This document shows, piece after piece, positions 8,654 through 17,345 of a DNA stretch of 64,000 nucleotides. The DNA is from JAFAFN01 sp963707555 (GTDB taxonomy: Bacteria > Actinomycetota > Acidimicrobiia > Acidimicrobiales > Microtrichaceae), in the NCBI GenBank assembly GCA_963707555.1, contig CAVPQM010000021.1, positions 1 to 64,000 of the forward strand, read 5' to 3'. The translations under genes and the position numbers were made by a program. Below the pieces are notes generated by a model that worked only from the letters and a program-made list of their open reading frames with translations, was not told the origin of the DNA and did no database searches. Position 1 is the first letter of the stretch. Each line of letters begins with the position of its first letter.

Positions 8654-9362
8654 CACCGGTTCGAACGAGATCGGTTCGGCGGACCTGCTGGCACACGAGA
8701 CAGCGTCGGCACACGAGACTGCGCCGTCGAGCGCCGTCGCCGATGTGCTCCTGCTCCGTGGTCGGAGCGGCTGGCTCAGTCCGCCGCTCGTGCACCTTGG
8801 TGGCGACACGACTCCGACGGCCAGCCCGGCGTTCACCGTGCAGGTCGAGGCGAGCGCCGGAGGCGGCGGTCTCATCGACCTGTTCGAGCTGTTCGACTCG
8901 GGCACATTGGCCGGGCACGCGCTGGTCCTCGCGGGGGCAGCGGACATCCCCGGCGCGGTCTGGGGAGAGATCCTGACCGCGGCTGCGCTGCGGTCCTCGG
9001 TGACGACGATGGTCGTCGACGGGATGGCCCGGGATCTCGCCGACCTGCCCGCCGGCTCGCCCGGCCTCTGGGCCCGGTCGGTCTGCACGGTCGGTCCCGG
9101 TCGAGCCATACGCGTGGCGTCGATGGGCGAGCCGGTCCGCATCGGCGACGTGCAGGTCGCGTGCCGAGATCTGGTGGTCTCCGACGCCGGCGGCGTGGTG
9201 GCGCTTCCTGCCGCCGACGCGACGACGGTCCTGGCCGACGCACGTCGGTACGCCGCAGGGGAAGCGGCGGTTCTGGCGGCACTCGGCCGCGGTGAACCGG
9301 CGGCCGAGGCCTACGGGCACAAGCGTCAGGTCGTCGACTCGCTCCTACTGAAATCGAGTTAA
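8646..9362 (+). CDS. RraA-like / HMG-aldolase-family protein
   Basis: 238 residues resembling the RraA/dimethylmenaquinone-methyltransferase-like fold, whose enzymes include 4-hydroxy-4-methyl-2-oxoglutarate/4-carboxy-4-hydroxy-2-oxoadipate aldolase. The recognisable part is in the middle and end: GAVWGEILTAAAL, the catalytic-type VVDGMARDLADL (Arg-Asp pair), and VRIGDVQVACRDLVVSDAGGVVALP. The N-terminal 80 residues are divergent. It overlaps the end of the acyl-CoA synthetase by eight bases. In this operon it may cleave the final hydroxy-oxo acid to pyruvate plus another acid, as after ring cleavage; that role is inferred. Confidence 0.72.
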   Translation: MADTGSNEIGSADLLAHETASAHETAPSSAVADVLLLRGRSGWLSPPLVHLGGDTTPTASPAFTVQVEASAGGGGLIDLFELFDSGTLAGHALVLAGAADIPGAVWGEILTAAALRSSVTTMVVDGMARDLADLPAGSPGLWARSVCTVGPGRAIRVASMGEPVRIGDVQVACRDLVVSDAGGVVALPAADATTVLADARRYAAGEAAVLAALGRGEPAAEAYGHKRQVVDSLLLKSS

Positions 9363-9445
9363 CGCAGACGCAACACGGGGGACATACGGTAGTGGTCTGT
9401 TTGTAGGACAGTCAGTCCATGACAAGCAGCGGCGAAGGGGGAGCA

Positions 9446-10075
9446 GTGAGCAGTACCAGGTTGGTGGTGGAGACCGGGGAGGCGGTGCTGGCGCACGTCC
9501 GCGCCGGTCAGCGTGTGATCGTGGAGGACCCGCTCGGGGGCCAGGTCGGAGACCTGTTCGCCTTCGTCGCGGACGATCCCGCGGAGCACCTCAGCGCGTC
9601 GCACACCCGCTCGGCTCTCCGGCGGCTCTTCCCGGCGGTCGGCGAGAGCTTCTACACGACGGCCCGGCGACCGATCCTGACGATCGAGTCCGACACCTCT
9701 CCCGGCGTGCACGACATGCTGATCGCCGCGTGCGACCCGGAGCGGTACCGGCAGCTCGGAGCCGACGAGGGTCACCGCAGCTGCGCCGGCAACCTCGCTG
9801 CGGCGCTGGCGCCGTTGGGCATCGAGGTCCCGGTCGTCCCGCAGCCGGTCAACGTCTTCATGAACACTCCGCCGGTGGCCGACGGGACCATCGCCTACGG
9901 CGAGTCACCGAGTGCCGCGGGTGACCAGCTGGTCATGCGCGCCGAGCTCGACGTCCTGGTCGTGCTCTCCGCGTGCCCCATGGATCTCATCGCGATCAGC
10001 CGTGGAGGACCAGGTCCCCTGGCGATCCACGTCACCGATCGATCAACAACGCCCTCGGGCACGACAAGGAGCTAG
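9446..10075 (+). CDS. DUF1989 (urea carboxylase-associated) family protein
   Basis: About 209 residues with family landmarks GQVGDLFAFVADD, LSASHTRSALRRLF, GVHDMLIAACDP, RSCAGNLAAAL and VPQPVNVFMNTPP. Two DUF1989 paralogues form carboxyguanidine deiminase in bacterial guanidine degradation, so a C-N hydrolase or deiminase role is possible, but only one copy is present here and no urea carboxylase is nearby. The GTG at 9446 is preferred because AAGGGGG lies four bases upstream; an in-frame ATG at 9419 would add nine residues. An 83-bp gap separates it from the HyuAB operon, so it may have its own promoter. Confidence 0.8.
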   Translation: MSSTRLVVETGEAVLAHVRAGQRVIVEDPLGGQVGDLFAFVADDPAEHLSASHTRSALRRLFPAVGESFYTTARRPILTIESDTSPGVHDMLIAACDPERYRQLGADEGHRSCAGNLAAALAPLGIEVPVVPQPVNVFMNTPPVADGTIAYGESPSAAGDQLVMRAELDVLVVLSACPMDLIAISRGGPGPLAIHVTDRSTTPSGTTRS

Positions 10076-10082
10076 TTCAGTG

Positions 10083-11123
10083 ATGTCGAAGAAGTCAGTG
10101 ATCTCGAAGAAGATCGTCATCGTCATGACCAGCGTGCTGGTCCTCGGGACTCGCCGCATGCGGAGGATCCGACGACAGCAGTGCGGGCATCGGGCGATGA
10201 CACCGACCGCGGAGTCCAAGGGCACGATCGCCTACGCCGTGGCGGGCGACCGCAACGACGGCGGCTACTACCAGGGTCAGGTCGACGCGATCGAGACGGC
10301 CGCCGAAGCAGCCGGGTACGACGTCGTCGTCGTCGACAAGGTGAACCCCAGCGCCGCACAGGAGACCTTCGAGAACCTGGCTCGCCAGGCTCCCTCGTTG
10401 ATCATCGCCGGTGGATCCGAGCTGAGCGGCGGGATGATCCCGGTGTCGGAGTCGCCGGAGTTCGCCGACATCGACTTCCTCGTGGTGACCGCCGCGCCGC
10501 CGTCGACGGACACCTACGCCACCGTCGGCGCCAACGAGAAGCACGCCCATCTGATGGGCGGCATCGCCAGCGCTCTGGTGCTGCAGCGCACCGGTGCCAC
10601 GAAGGCGTGCATCGTCGCCGGACCCGAGCTCCCGTTCGTGCAGAGCGCAGAAGCCGCCATGCGCGAGGGACTCGCGTTGGTCGACGAGTCGTTCGAGCTC
10701 ATGGTCACCTACACCGGCAGCTTCGAGGACGCGGCGCTCGCCCAGGAAGCGACCTCGTCCCTGGCCGCCAACGGCTGCTCGCTCATGTACCCGTACCTCG
10801 GTGGAGCGGTCACCGCAGCAGTGAAGGCTGCCAACGACGCCGGCGTGCCGGCGACGGCCACATCGATCGACCGCTGCGGTGACACCAGCGCCGACTTCGC
10901 CGCCTCGATCCTCTACAACCCCAGCCTCTACCTCGAGCAGGTCATCGAGGCCTACGCCGCCGGCGACATGACCGAGGGCGAGTCGCTCGGAGTCTTCGGC
11001 GCCGGCGACGGCGTGGACATCGGTGCCGTCGTCTGCGATGCGACTCCCGAGGAGCAGGCGACGCTCGACGAGTTCTCCGAGCAGCTCGCGGCGGGTGAGC
11101 TCGACGCTCACCTCGGATCCTGA
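10083..11123 (+). CDS. BMP-family (PnrA/Med-like) substrate-binding lipoprotein; lipobox hidden by two compensating indels
   Basis: Extracellular binding component of the ABC importer encoded immediately downstream. The mature part is a typical BMP-domain protein: GTIAYAVAGDRNDGGYYQGQ, PSLIIAGGSELSGGM, ATVGANEKHAHLMGGIASAL. In the annotated frame the signal sequence turns into an arginine-rich stretch, but one frame over it reads LAACGGSDDSS, a perfect lipobox. Removing one G at 10146-10148 and adding one G at about 10191-10193 restores a normal lipoprotein leader and leaves the rest in frame. Known BMP proteins bind purine nucleosides or similar ribosides; the ligand here is unknown and may be an N-heterocycle given the HyuAB neighbours. 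Confidence 0.88.
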   Translation: MSKKSVISKKIVIVMTSVLVLGTRRMRRIRRQQCGHRAMTPTAESKGTIAYAVAGDRNDGGYYQGQVDAIETAAEAAGYDVVVVDKVNPSAAQETFENLARQAPSLIIAGGSELSGGMIPVSESPEFADIDFLVVTAAPPSTDTYATVGANEKHAHLMGGIASALVLQRTGATKACIVAGPELPFVQSAEAAMREGLALVDESFELMVTYTGSFEDAALAQEATSSLAANGCSLMYPYLGGAVTAAVKAANDAGVPATATSIDRCGDTSADFAASILYNPSLYLEQVIEAYAAGDMTEGESLGVFGAGDGVDIGAVVCDATPEEQATLDEFSEQLAAGELDAHLGS

Positions 11124-11160
11124 CCGGGACATCGTGCACCGGCTCACCACCACACCGGGC

Positions 11161-12717
11161 ATGAACGCGTCGGAGGCCTCCGGGCCTCCGGCGCGCCCCC
11201 TGCTGCAGCTCCGTGGGATCACGAAGCGCTACGGGTCGCTGGTCGCCTGCGACCACGTCGACCTCGAGGTCCGCGCCGGCGAGATCGTCGGCCTGCTCGG
11301 ACAGAACGGGGCAGGCAAGTCGACCCTGATGAAGGTCGTGATCGGCGCGGAGCGCGCCGATCACGGCGAGGTGCTCGTCGACGGGCAGCCGTTGAAGGGC
11401 GGTGACCCCGCAGCGTCGGCCTCCGCAGGGGTGGGCATGGTCCACCAGCACTTCAGCCTGGTCGGTCGACTGGCGGTGTGGCAGAACGTGGTCCTGGGCG
11501 AGCACATCGCCCTCGACCGCGACGCGGCCATCGCCCGGGTCGAGTCCATCGCCGAGCGGTACGGCCTCGACGTCGATCCGCTGGCAACCGTCGACGAGCT
11601 GTCGGCCGGTCAGCGTCAGCGCGTCGAGATCATCAAGTGCCTCCGGGCCGACCCGAAGGTCGTCATCCTCGACGAGCCGACCTCGGTGCTGACACAGGTC
11701 GAGTCCAGGAGGCTCTTCGAGGTCCTGCGAGGTCTGGTCGAGGACCACGGTCGCGCAGCGATCCTCATCAGCCACCGCCTGGAGGAGATCCTCCACGCCA
11801 CCGACCGGGTGACGGTCCTGCGGGCCGGACGATCCGTCGCGGCGGAGCCGACGGCGGCCTGCGACGCAGCGTCGCTCGCCGCGATGATGCTCGGCCGCGA
11901 CCTCGAGGTGCAGGAGGACGCCGCCGGCGTGGGTCTCGGCACCGTCGAGGAACCCCCTGGTTCCGACCGTGCCGCCACCGGGAGGGTCGTCCTCGCGGTC
12001 CGTGGGCTCCGCGCGGAGGGCGAGGCACATCAGCCACTCCTCGACGGCCTGGACCTCCAGGTCGCGGCCGGCGAGATCGTCGGCATCGCCGGCGTCGAGG
12101 GCAACGGCCAGGACCCGCTCGTCGACGTCCTGTCGGGGCTCCTCCGGCCACGTGCCGGCGAGCTGGTCACCACGCTCGACGACGGCCGCGAGGTCCCGCT
12201 GCCGTTGGACCGCCTCGGCGTCATCCCCGCCGACCGACACGACTCGGGCTGCGTGCTCGACATGAGCGTCGCCGAGAACCTCGTCCTCAACGACCTCGAC
12301 AGCGTCACACGCAGACGGACGCTGCGCCGACGCCTCCTCGACGACGTCGCCATGCAGCGGGTCGCCGAGTTCGACATCTCCGTCGTCGACATCCACGCCC
12401 CGATGTGGACCCTCTCCGGAGGCAACCAGCAGAAGGTGGTGCTCGCTCGTGAGCTCGCTCGTCGCCCCGACGTCATCGTCGCGGCCCAACCCACCCGCGG
12501 CCTCGACATCGGCGCCATGGAGTACATGTGGACCCGACTCCGCCAGGAGGCCGAGCGGGGGACCGCCGTGCTGCTGGTGTCCACCGAGCTCGACGAGATC
12601 ATGGCGCTGGCACACCGGATCCTCGTCATCTACCGCGGACGGATCATCGGAGAGATGCCGCGTCACGAGCTCGACGTCGACCGCCTCGGGCTCCTGATGG
12701 GAGGCACCGCCGCATGA
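11161..12717 (+). CDS. ABC transporter ATPase, sugar/nucleoside importer type (two nucleotide-binding domains)
   Basis: 518 residues with duplicated ABC modules, as in YufO/NupA-type ATPases. The first module has Walker A GQNGAGKST (near residue 47), signature ELSAGQRQRVE and Walker B VVILDEPTSVL. The second has a weakened Walker A (GVEGNGQDPL), signature TLSGGNQQKVVLA and VIVAAQPTRGLD, the asymmetry typical of this subfamily. The ATG at 11161 is chosen by family alignment; a GTG 27 bases upstream is also in frame, and neither has a clear ribosome site. It sits between the binding protein and two permeases and overlaps the first permease by four bases. Confidence 0.92.
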   Translation: MNASEASGPPARPLLQLRGITKRYGSLVACDHVDLEVRAGEIVGLLGQNGAGKSTLMKVVIGAERADHGEVLVDGQPLKGGDPAASASAGVGMVHQHFSLVGRLAVWQNVVLGEHIALDRDAAIARVESIAERYGLDVDPLATVDELSAGQRQRVEIIKCLRADPKVVILDEPTSVLTQVESRRLFEVLRGLVEDHGRAAILISHRLEEILHATDRVTVLRAGRSVAAEPTAACDAASLAAMMLGRDLEVQEDAAGVGLGTVEEPPGSDRAATGRVVLAVRGLRAEGEAHQPLLDGLDLQVAAGEIVGIAGVEGNGQDPLVDVLSGLLRPRAGELVTTLDDGREVPLPLDRLGVIPADRHDSGCVLDMSVAENLVLNDLDSVTRRRTLRRRLLDDVAMQRVAEFDISVVDIHAPMWTLSGGNQQKVVLARELARRPDVIVAAQPTRGLDIGAMEYMWTRLRQEAERGTAVLLVSTELDEIMALAHRILVIYRGRIIGEMPRHELDVDRLGLLMGGTAA

Positions 12718-13880
12718 CCGATGTCGTGACCCCTCCCCCCGGCGCGATGACCGACGAGCGACGCCAGCGCCTCACGAGCGCGCTCGTGTACATCGGTCTC
12801 GTCGCCGCAGCGATCCTGTCCGCGCTGGCGCTCGCCGCCGTCATCCTGGCGTTGGCCGATCGACCCGCCGGTGAAGCGTTCGAGCTGCTCGCGCGCGGCA
12901 GCATCGGCTCCACCTCTGCGATCGTCACGTCGCTCAACCACACCGCACCGATCCTGGTGGTGGCGATCGGTGCGTGCATCGCCGGTCGGGCCGGTCTGCT
13001 GAACATCGGCCAGGAAGGTCAGGTGCTGCTCGGGGCGACCTTCGGTGTCGTCGTCGGCACCACCCTCTCGGGACCGTCGTGGATGATGGTGCCGGTCGTC
13101 CTGGCAGGCGCGGCGATCGGTGGCGCGCTGTGGGCCGGCATCGCGGCGGTGCTGCGCTACGTGTCGAACGTCAACGAGGTCGTGTCGACGCTGCTGCTCA
13201 ACCTGCTCGCGGTCGCGTTCGTCTCGTACCTGGTGAACCAGCCCAGGCTCCTGCAGGAGACCGTCCCCGAGGGCTCGATCCAGGCCGCGTCGACCCAGAC
13301 CGATGCCATCACCCGAGCCGCGCAACTGCCCGCGCTGCTGTCGGGCCGTGGGTACCGGCTCCACGCCGGCGTGCTCATCGGTGTGGTGCTCGCGTTCGTG
13401 GTCGCGTTCCTGCTCGCTCGCAGCCGGTGGGGGTTCCGGCTCCGGATGTTCGGACACAACCCCCGGGCCGCCCGTCGGGCAGGGGTCCGACCGATCGCGA
13501 TGGGTGCCGCCGCACTGGTCCTCTCCGGAGCCTTCGCCGGCCTCGCCGGTGGCATCGTGCTCAGCGGTACCGCGATGCGGGTGACCCCCGCGGTGGCCGG
13601 GAACTTCGGCTGGGAGGGTCTGCTCGTCGCCCTCGTGGCCCGCTACAACGCCGTGACGGCCATCGTCGTCGCCTTCCTGTTCGGCGCGTTGCGCGCCGGC
13701 GGCGGCTCGCTCGCGGCGTCCGGGGTCGACTCGTCGATCGTCGGCGTGATCCAGGCGCTGATCGTGCTCGCCGTCATGCTGCCGGCCCTGTACATGCAGA
13801 GGCGCCGCTCACGCCGAGCCTCCGAGATCGCCCGGCGGGCATCCGCTCCCGAGCCCGTCCTGACGCTGGAGACCGTGTGA
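12714..13880 (+). CDS. ABC transporter permease 1 (BMP/nucleoside-type)
   Basis: 388-residue integral membrane protein of the branched-chain/ribose-type permease family. Hydrophobic segments begin at about residue 24 (LVYIGLVAAAILSALALAA) and recur throughout. The landmark GRAGLLNIGQEGQ is typical of the first permease of nucleoside-type importers, and a second conserved loop is NPRAARRAGV. The start ATG overlaps the ATPase stop and its own stop overlaps the next permease (GTGTGA), so the three genes are translationally coupled. It forms the channel with the second permease. Confidence 0.92.
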   Translation: MTDVVTPPPGAMTDERRQRLTSALVYIGLVAAAILSALALAAVILALADRPAGEAFELLARGSIGSTSAIVTSLNHTAPILVVAIGACIAGRAGLLNIGQEGQVLLGATFGVVVGTTLSGPSWMMVPVVLAGAAIGGALWAGIAAVLRYVSNVNEVVSTLLLNLLAVAFVSYLVNQPRLLQETVPEGSIQAASTQTDAITRAAQLPALLSGRGYRLHAGVLIGVVLAFVVAFLLARSRWGFRLRMFGHNPRAARRAGVRPIAMGAAALVLSGAFAGLAGGIVLSGTAMRVTPAVAGNFGWEGLLVALVARYNAVTAIVVAFLFGALRAGGGSLAASGVDSSIVGVIQALIVLAVMLPALYMQRRRSRRASEIARRASAPEPVLTLETV

Positions 13881-14785
13881 GCGCCAACGCAGCCCTCATC
13901 TTCGAGAGCGCGGCCCGACTGGCCGTGCCGCTCCTGCTCGTCGCCATGGGTGAGCTGATCGCCGAGAAGGCCGGAGCCCTCAACATCTCCGTCGAGGCCG
14001 GGATGCTCGCCGGCGCCTTCGGAGCGGCGCTCGGAAGCGACATCACCGACTCGACGGCTCTGGGGCTGCTCATCGGCATCGCCTGCGGCGTGGCGGTCGC
14101 GCTCGTCCAGGCGTACCTCTCCCACGCCCTCACCGTGAACCAGTTCGTGGTCGGGCTCTCGCTGAACGTCTTCGTGCTCGGTCTGACCTCGTTCCTGCAC
14201 GCGTCCATCACGATGGAGTCCCTGCAGTTCGGGGTGCTGCGGATCCCCGTGCTCGCTGACATCCCCGTCGTGGGTGAGGCGCTGTTCGCCCAGCGCGTGC
14301 CGTTCTACGCCGTGTACCTGCTCGTCCCCGCCGTGTGGTGGGTCCTCAACCGCACCCGCTGGGGTCTCGAGGTCCAGGCCGCCGGTGAGGATCCCCGAGC
14401 CGCGGATGTCAGCGGGCTCGACGTGGCCAGGCTGCGACGTCAGGCGACGATCCTCGGCGGCGCGTGCGCCGGACTCGGCGGTGCGTACCTGTCGGTCGGT
14501 GCCATCGGCGGTTTCAGCCAGAACATGGTGGCGGGGCGTGGATTCATCGCCATCGCCGCCATCATCATCGGCGGCTGGTCGGTGCGCGGCACCTTGCTGG
14601 GTTGCGCCCTGTTCGGGTTGATGGACGCACTGCGCCTCGCACTGCCGGCGATCGGGGTCGAGCTGAACCCACAGCTGCTCATCGCCTCGCCGTACCTCAT
14701 GGCCCTGGTGGCCATGCTCCTGTTCAGCCGGAGCCTGCGCCAGCCGCGGGCGCTCGGCCTGGACTTCGTGCGTCGTTCCGGTTGA
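13877..14785 (+). CDS. ABC transporter permease 2 (BMP/nucleoside-type)
   Basis: 302 residues, about eight predicted membrane segments, with the paired-permease landmarks GELIAEKAGALNISVEAGM near the N-terminus and AGEDPRAADVSGLDV in the coupling-helix region. The GTG start at 13877 overlaps the previous stop by four bases. Together with the lipoprotein, ATPase and permease 1 it completes a four-gene importer of the purine-nucleoside/BMP class, located inside a catabolic cluster. That position suggests it imports the cluster's substrate. Confidence 0.92.
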   Translation: MSANAALIFESAARLAVPLLLVAMGELIAEKAGALNISVEAGMLAGAFGAALGSDITDSTALGLLIGIACGVAVALVQAYLSHALTVNQFVVGLSLNVFVLGLTSFLHASITMESLQFGVLRIPVLADIPVVGEALFAQRVPFYAVYLLVPAVWWVLNRTRWGLEVQAAGEDPRAADVSGLDVARLRRQATILGGACAGLGGAYLSVGAIGGFSQNMVAGRGFIAIAAIIIGGWSVRGTLLGCALFGLMDALRLALPAIGVELNPQLLIASPYLMALVAMLLFSRSLRQPRALGLDFVRRSG

Positions 14786-14829
14786 TCCGGACCGACGCGA
14801 CCCGACCCTCTCCCAACCAAAGGAACTCG

Positions 14830-16078
14830 ATGACCGATATCGCACCCCGACCGACCACGAAGAGCCCGATCCCGCTCGAGCTCTTCGACGGCTCCGACCA
14901 GGACTTCGCCACCGCCGTCACCCTGCCGCCGGCGGCCTACACCGACCCGGCGTTCCACGACTTCGAGATGAAGGCCGTCTTCGAGAGCGAGTGGGTCTGC
15001 GTCGGACGCGTCGACCAGGTCCCCGAACCAGGGGACTACTTCACCATCACCGTGTTGAACGAGCCGCTGATCGTCACGCGCAACACCTCCGGAGAGATCC
15101 GGGTGATGTCGTCGGTGTGCCAGCACCGCGGCATGTGCGTCACCGCGCCGGGCGAGCGGCCCAAGGAGGAGTGGCTCGAGCTGCCACCGGAGACCCAGGG
15201 CAACACCAAGCGCTTCAAGTGCCCGTACCACTGGTGGGTGTACGACCTCGACGGGCGCCTCATCGCCGCCCCCGAGATGAACCGGACCGAGGGCTTCGTC
15301 AAGTCCGACATCCAGCTGCCCAACGTCCGCGTCGAGACCTGGCTGGGCTTCATCTTCATCAACCTCGACGGTGAGGCCGAGCCGCTCGCCCCCCGTCTGG
15401 GCCCCTTGGAGGAGTTCCTGGCGAACTGGCACTTCGACGAGATGGTGACCGTCGACCCGGAGAACGTCGAGGATCTGCCCTTCAACTGGAAGATCATGGT
15501 GGAGAACTTCATGGAGGGCTACCACCCCGATCGTCTCCACACGATCATCCATGACTTCGCGCCGAGCTCGACGATCAACTACGCGCCCTACGAGCGCGGC
15601 ATGGACTACATGTACGGGCACCACCCCACGATGGGTCCCGAGGGCGGCTTCAACGCCATCCAGAGGGCGCTCTTCCCGGCGATCGAGACCCTGACCGCGC
15701 GAGGAGCGCGACAGCGTCCAGTTCGCGTACGTCCCGCCGGGCCTGCTGATGGGCATCCAGTGCGACTCTGCGTTCTGGTTCACCGTCCTCCCGACGAGCG
15801 CGACCACGCACACGCTGACGATGGCGTACGTGTTCCCCAAGAGCACCGTGGAGATGCCGCTCTTCCGCCAGACGCTGGACATGGCGATCCGAGGCGTCGA
15901 GATCTTCAACAACCAGGACCTCCCGGCCAACACCGCGGTCCAGCGCGGCATGGAGTCACGATTCGCTCCTCGGGGGCGCATGTCGTGGCAGGAGTCCGTC
16001 CTGGCCAGCTTCAACATGTGGCTGATCGACCGCTACCAAGCAGCGGACAGCGGCACGGCGGTCGAGATCCGGCGTTGA
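14830..16078 (+). CDS. Rieske non-heme iron oxygenase, large subunit (one apparent +1 frameshift)
   Basis: Ring-hydroxylating or demethylating oxygenase alpha subunit. The Rieske [2Fe-2S] ligands are CQH and CPYH, but 31 residues separate the two pairs instead of the usual 16-17. The mononuclear iron region NWKIMVENFMEGYHPDRLH has the expected Asn, Glu and two His. The reading frame breaks at about 15692-15710: up to ETLT in one frame, then EERDSVQFAYVPPGLLMGI in the next. Removing one base gives a 415-residue protein. AAAGGAA precedes the ATG. No reductase or ferredoxin gene is in the cluster, so electrons must come from elsewhere. Confidence 0.88.
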
Positions 16079-17319
16079 CCGCCGCCGACCTCCCCGCTGA
16101 CGGGGCCGCCGGCAGCCTCGACGGGCTCCGGGTCCTCGACCTGTCGAGGGTGTTGGCCGGCCCGTACGCCGGCCAGCTCCTCGCGGACCACGGCGCCGCG
16201 GTGCTGAAGGTGGAAGGTCCCGCCGGGGATGACACCAGGGCCTGGGGTCCGCCGTTCGAGGGCGACACCGCCTCGTACTTCGTCGGGCTGAACCGGGGGA
16301 AGCGCAACATCTGCGTGGACCTCGGTTCAGCGGTCGGCCGGGATGTCGTCCGCTCGCTGCTCGCATCGACGGACGTCCTGATCGAGAACTTCAACGCAGG
16401 GACGATGGAGCGCTGGGGGCTCGGCCCCGACGAGCTCCTGGCCGCGTTCCCGCAGCTCGTGTACTGCCGCATCAGTGGTTACGGCGGCACCGGACCCCAG
16501 GGCGGTCGCCCCGGCTACGACGCCATCCTGCAGGCGTCATCGGGGCTCATGAGCGTCAACGGGCCCTCCGGGGGACCGGCGGAGCGGGTGGGCATCCCGG
16601 TCGTCGACCAGACGACGGGTCTCCACGCGTTCAGCGGGATCCTGCTGGCGCTGCTCGAGCGCGAGCGGTCAGGGCGCGGCCAGCTGGTCGAGGCCACGCT
16701 GCTCGACACCGGCATCGGGCTCCTGCATCCGCACGCCGCCGTCTGGTTCACCAGCGGTGCGGTACCCGGGCCGGTCGGGTCGGGCCACGCCTCGATCGTG
16801 CCGTACCAGCCCTTCGACACCCGGGACGGAGCGGTGTTCATCGCTGCCGGGAACGACCGACAGTTCCGTCGGCTCTGCACCGCACTCGGGCTCGATGAGG
16901 TCGGTGCCGATCCTCGCTTCGCGACCAACGCCGACCGGGTGCACCATCGGGCCGATCTGATCGCCGCCCTGTCGGAGGCGATGCGGGTGCTCGATCGCTC
17001 GACACTCCTCGACGAGCTCGCGTCCAGCGGCGTGCCGGCGGGGCCGGTCAACGACATCGCCGAGGCGCTCGCGGACGAGCAGGTCGCGTGGCGTGAACTC
17101 GTCGTGTCGATCGGCGACTACCGCGGCGTGGCGTCGCCGGTGTCGCTGAGTCGCACGCCGCCGTCGTACTCGCTCGCGCCTCGACCGAAGGGCGCCGACA
17201 CCTCCCGCGTGCTCGGCGAGATCGGATGGTCGGACGCCGAGGTGGCTGCAGCCACGGACGCCCTGGACGATTCCGGTGCTCGAGTGGTGCGAGGTGAGCG
17301 AGCTCGTCACGCGGGCTGA
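16075..17319 (+). CDS. Class III CoA transferase (CaiB/BaiF family)
   Basis: 414 residues, normal single-domain length. N-terminal LDGLRVLDLSRVLAGPYAGQLLAD is the family signature. The catalytic Asp, equivalent to Asp169 of formyl-CoA transferase, is present in VVDQTTG near residue 176, and the C-terminus has the usual substrate-lid pattern. The TTG start overlaps the Rieske stop (TTGA), giving the correct N-terminus. It would move CoA from a donor thioester to an acid in the pathway, or act as a racemase-like relative. Confidence 0.9.
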   Translation: MTAADLPADGAAGSLDGLRVLDLSRVLAGPYAGQLLADHGAAVLKVEGPAGDDTRAWGPPFEGDTASYFVGLNRGKRNICVDLGSAVGRDVVRSLLASTDVLIENFNAGTMERWGLGPDELLAAFPQLVYCRISGYGGTGPQGGRPGYDAILQASSGLMSVNGPSGGPAERVGIPVVDQTTGLHAFSGILLALLERERSGRGQLVEATLLDTGIGLLHPHAAVWFTSGAVPGPVGSGHASIVPYQPFDTRDGAVFIAAGNDRQFRRLCTALGLDEVGADPRFATNADRVHHRADLIAALSEAMRVLDRSTLLDELASSGVPAGPVNDIAEALADEQVAWRELVVSIGDYRGVASPVSLSRTPPSYSLAPRPKGADTSRVLGEIGWSDAEVAAATDALDDSGARVVRGERARHAG

Positions 17320-17333
17320 TGCACCGCTCGCTC

Positions 17334-17345
17334 TAGAGTGCCGGC
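17334..17345 (+). promoter_or_regulatory. Leaderless-type promoter of the FAD oxidoreductase gene
   Basis: TAGAGT, exactly six bases, then the GTG start codon. The same geometry occurs at five other genes in the window and is the known form of actinobacterial promoters for leaderless mRNAs. No Shine-Dalgarno sequence is present. Confidence 0.6.

Noticed and set aside
9393..9418. A third GntR operator before the DUF1989 gene
   Set aside because: Only the half-site TGGTCTG and a loose ACAG repeat are present; the palindrome is not completed, so I did not list it as a feature.
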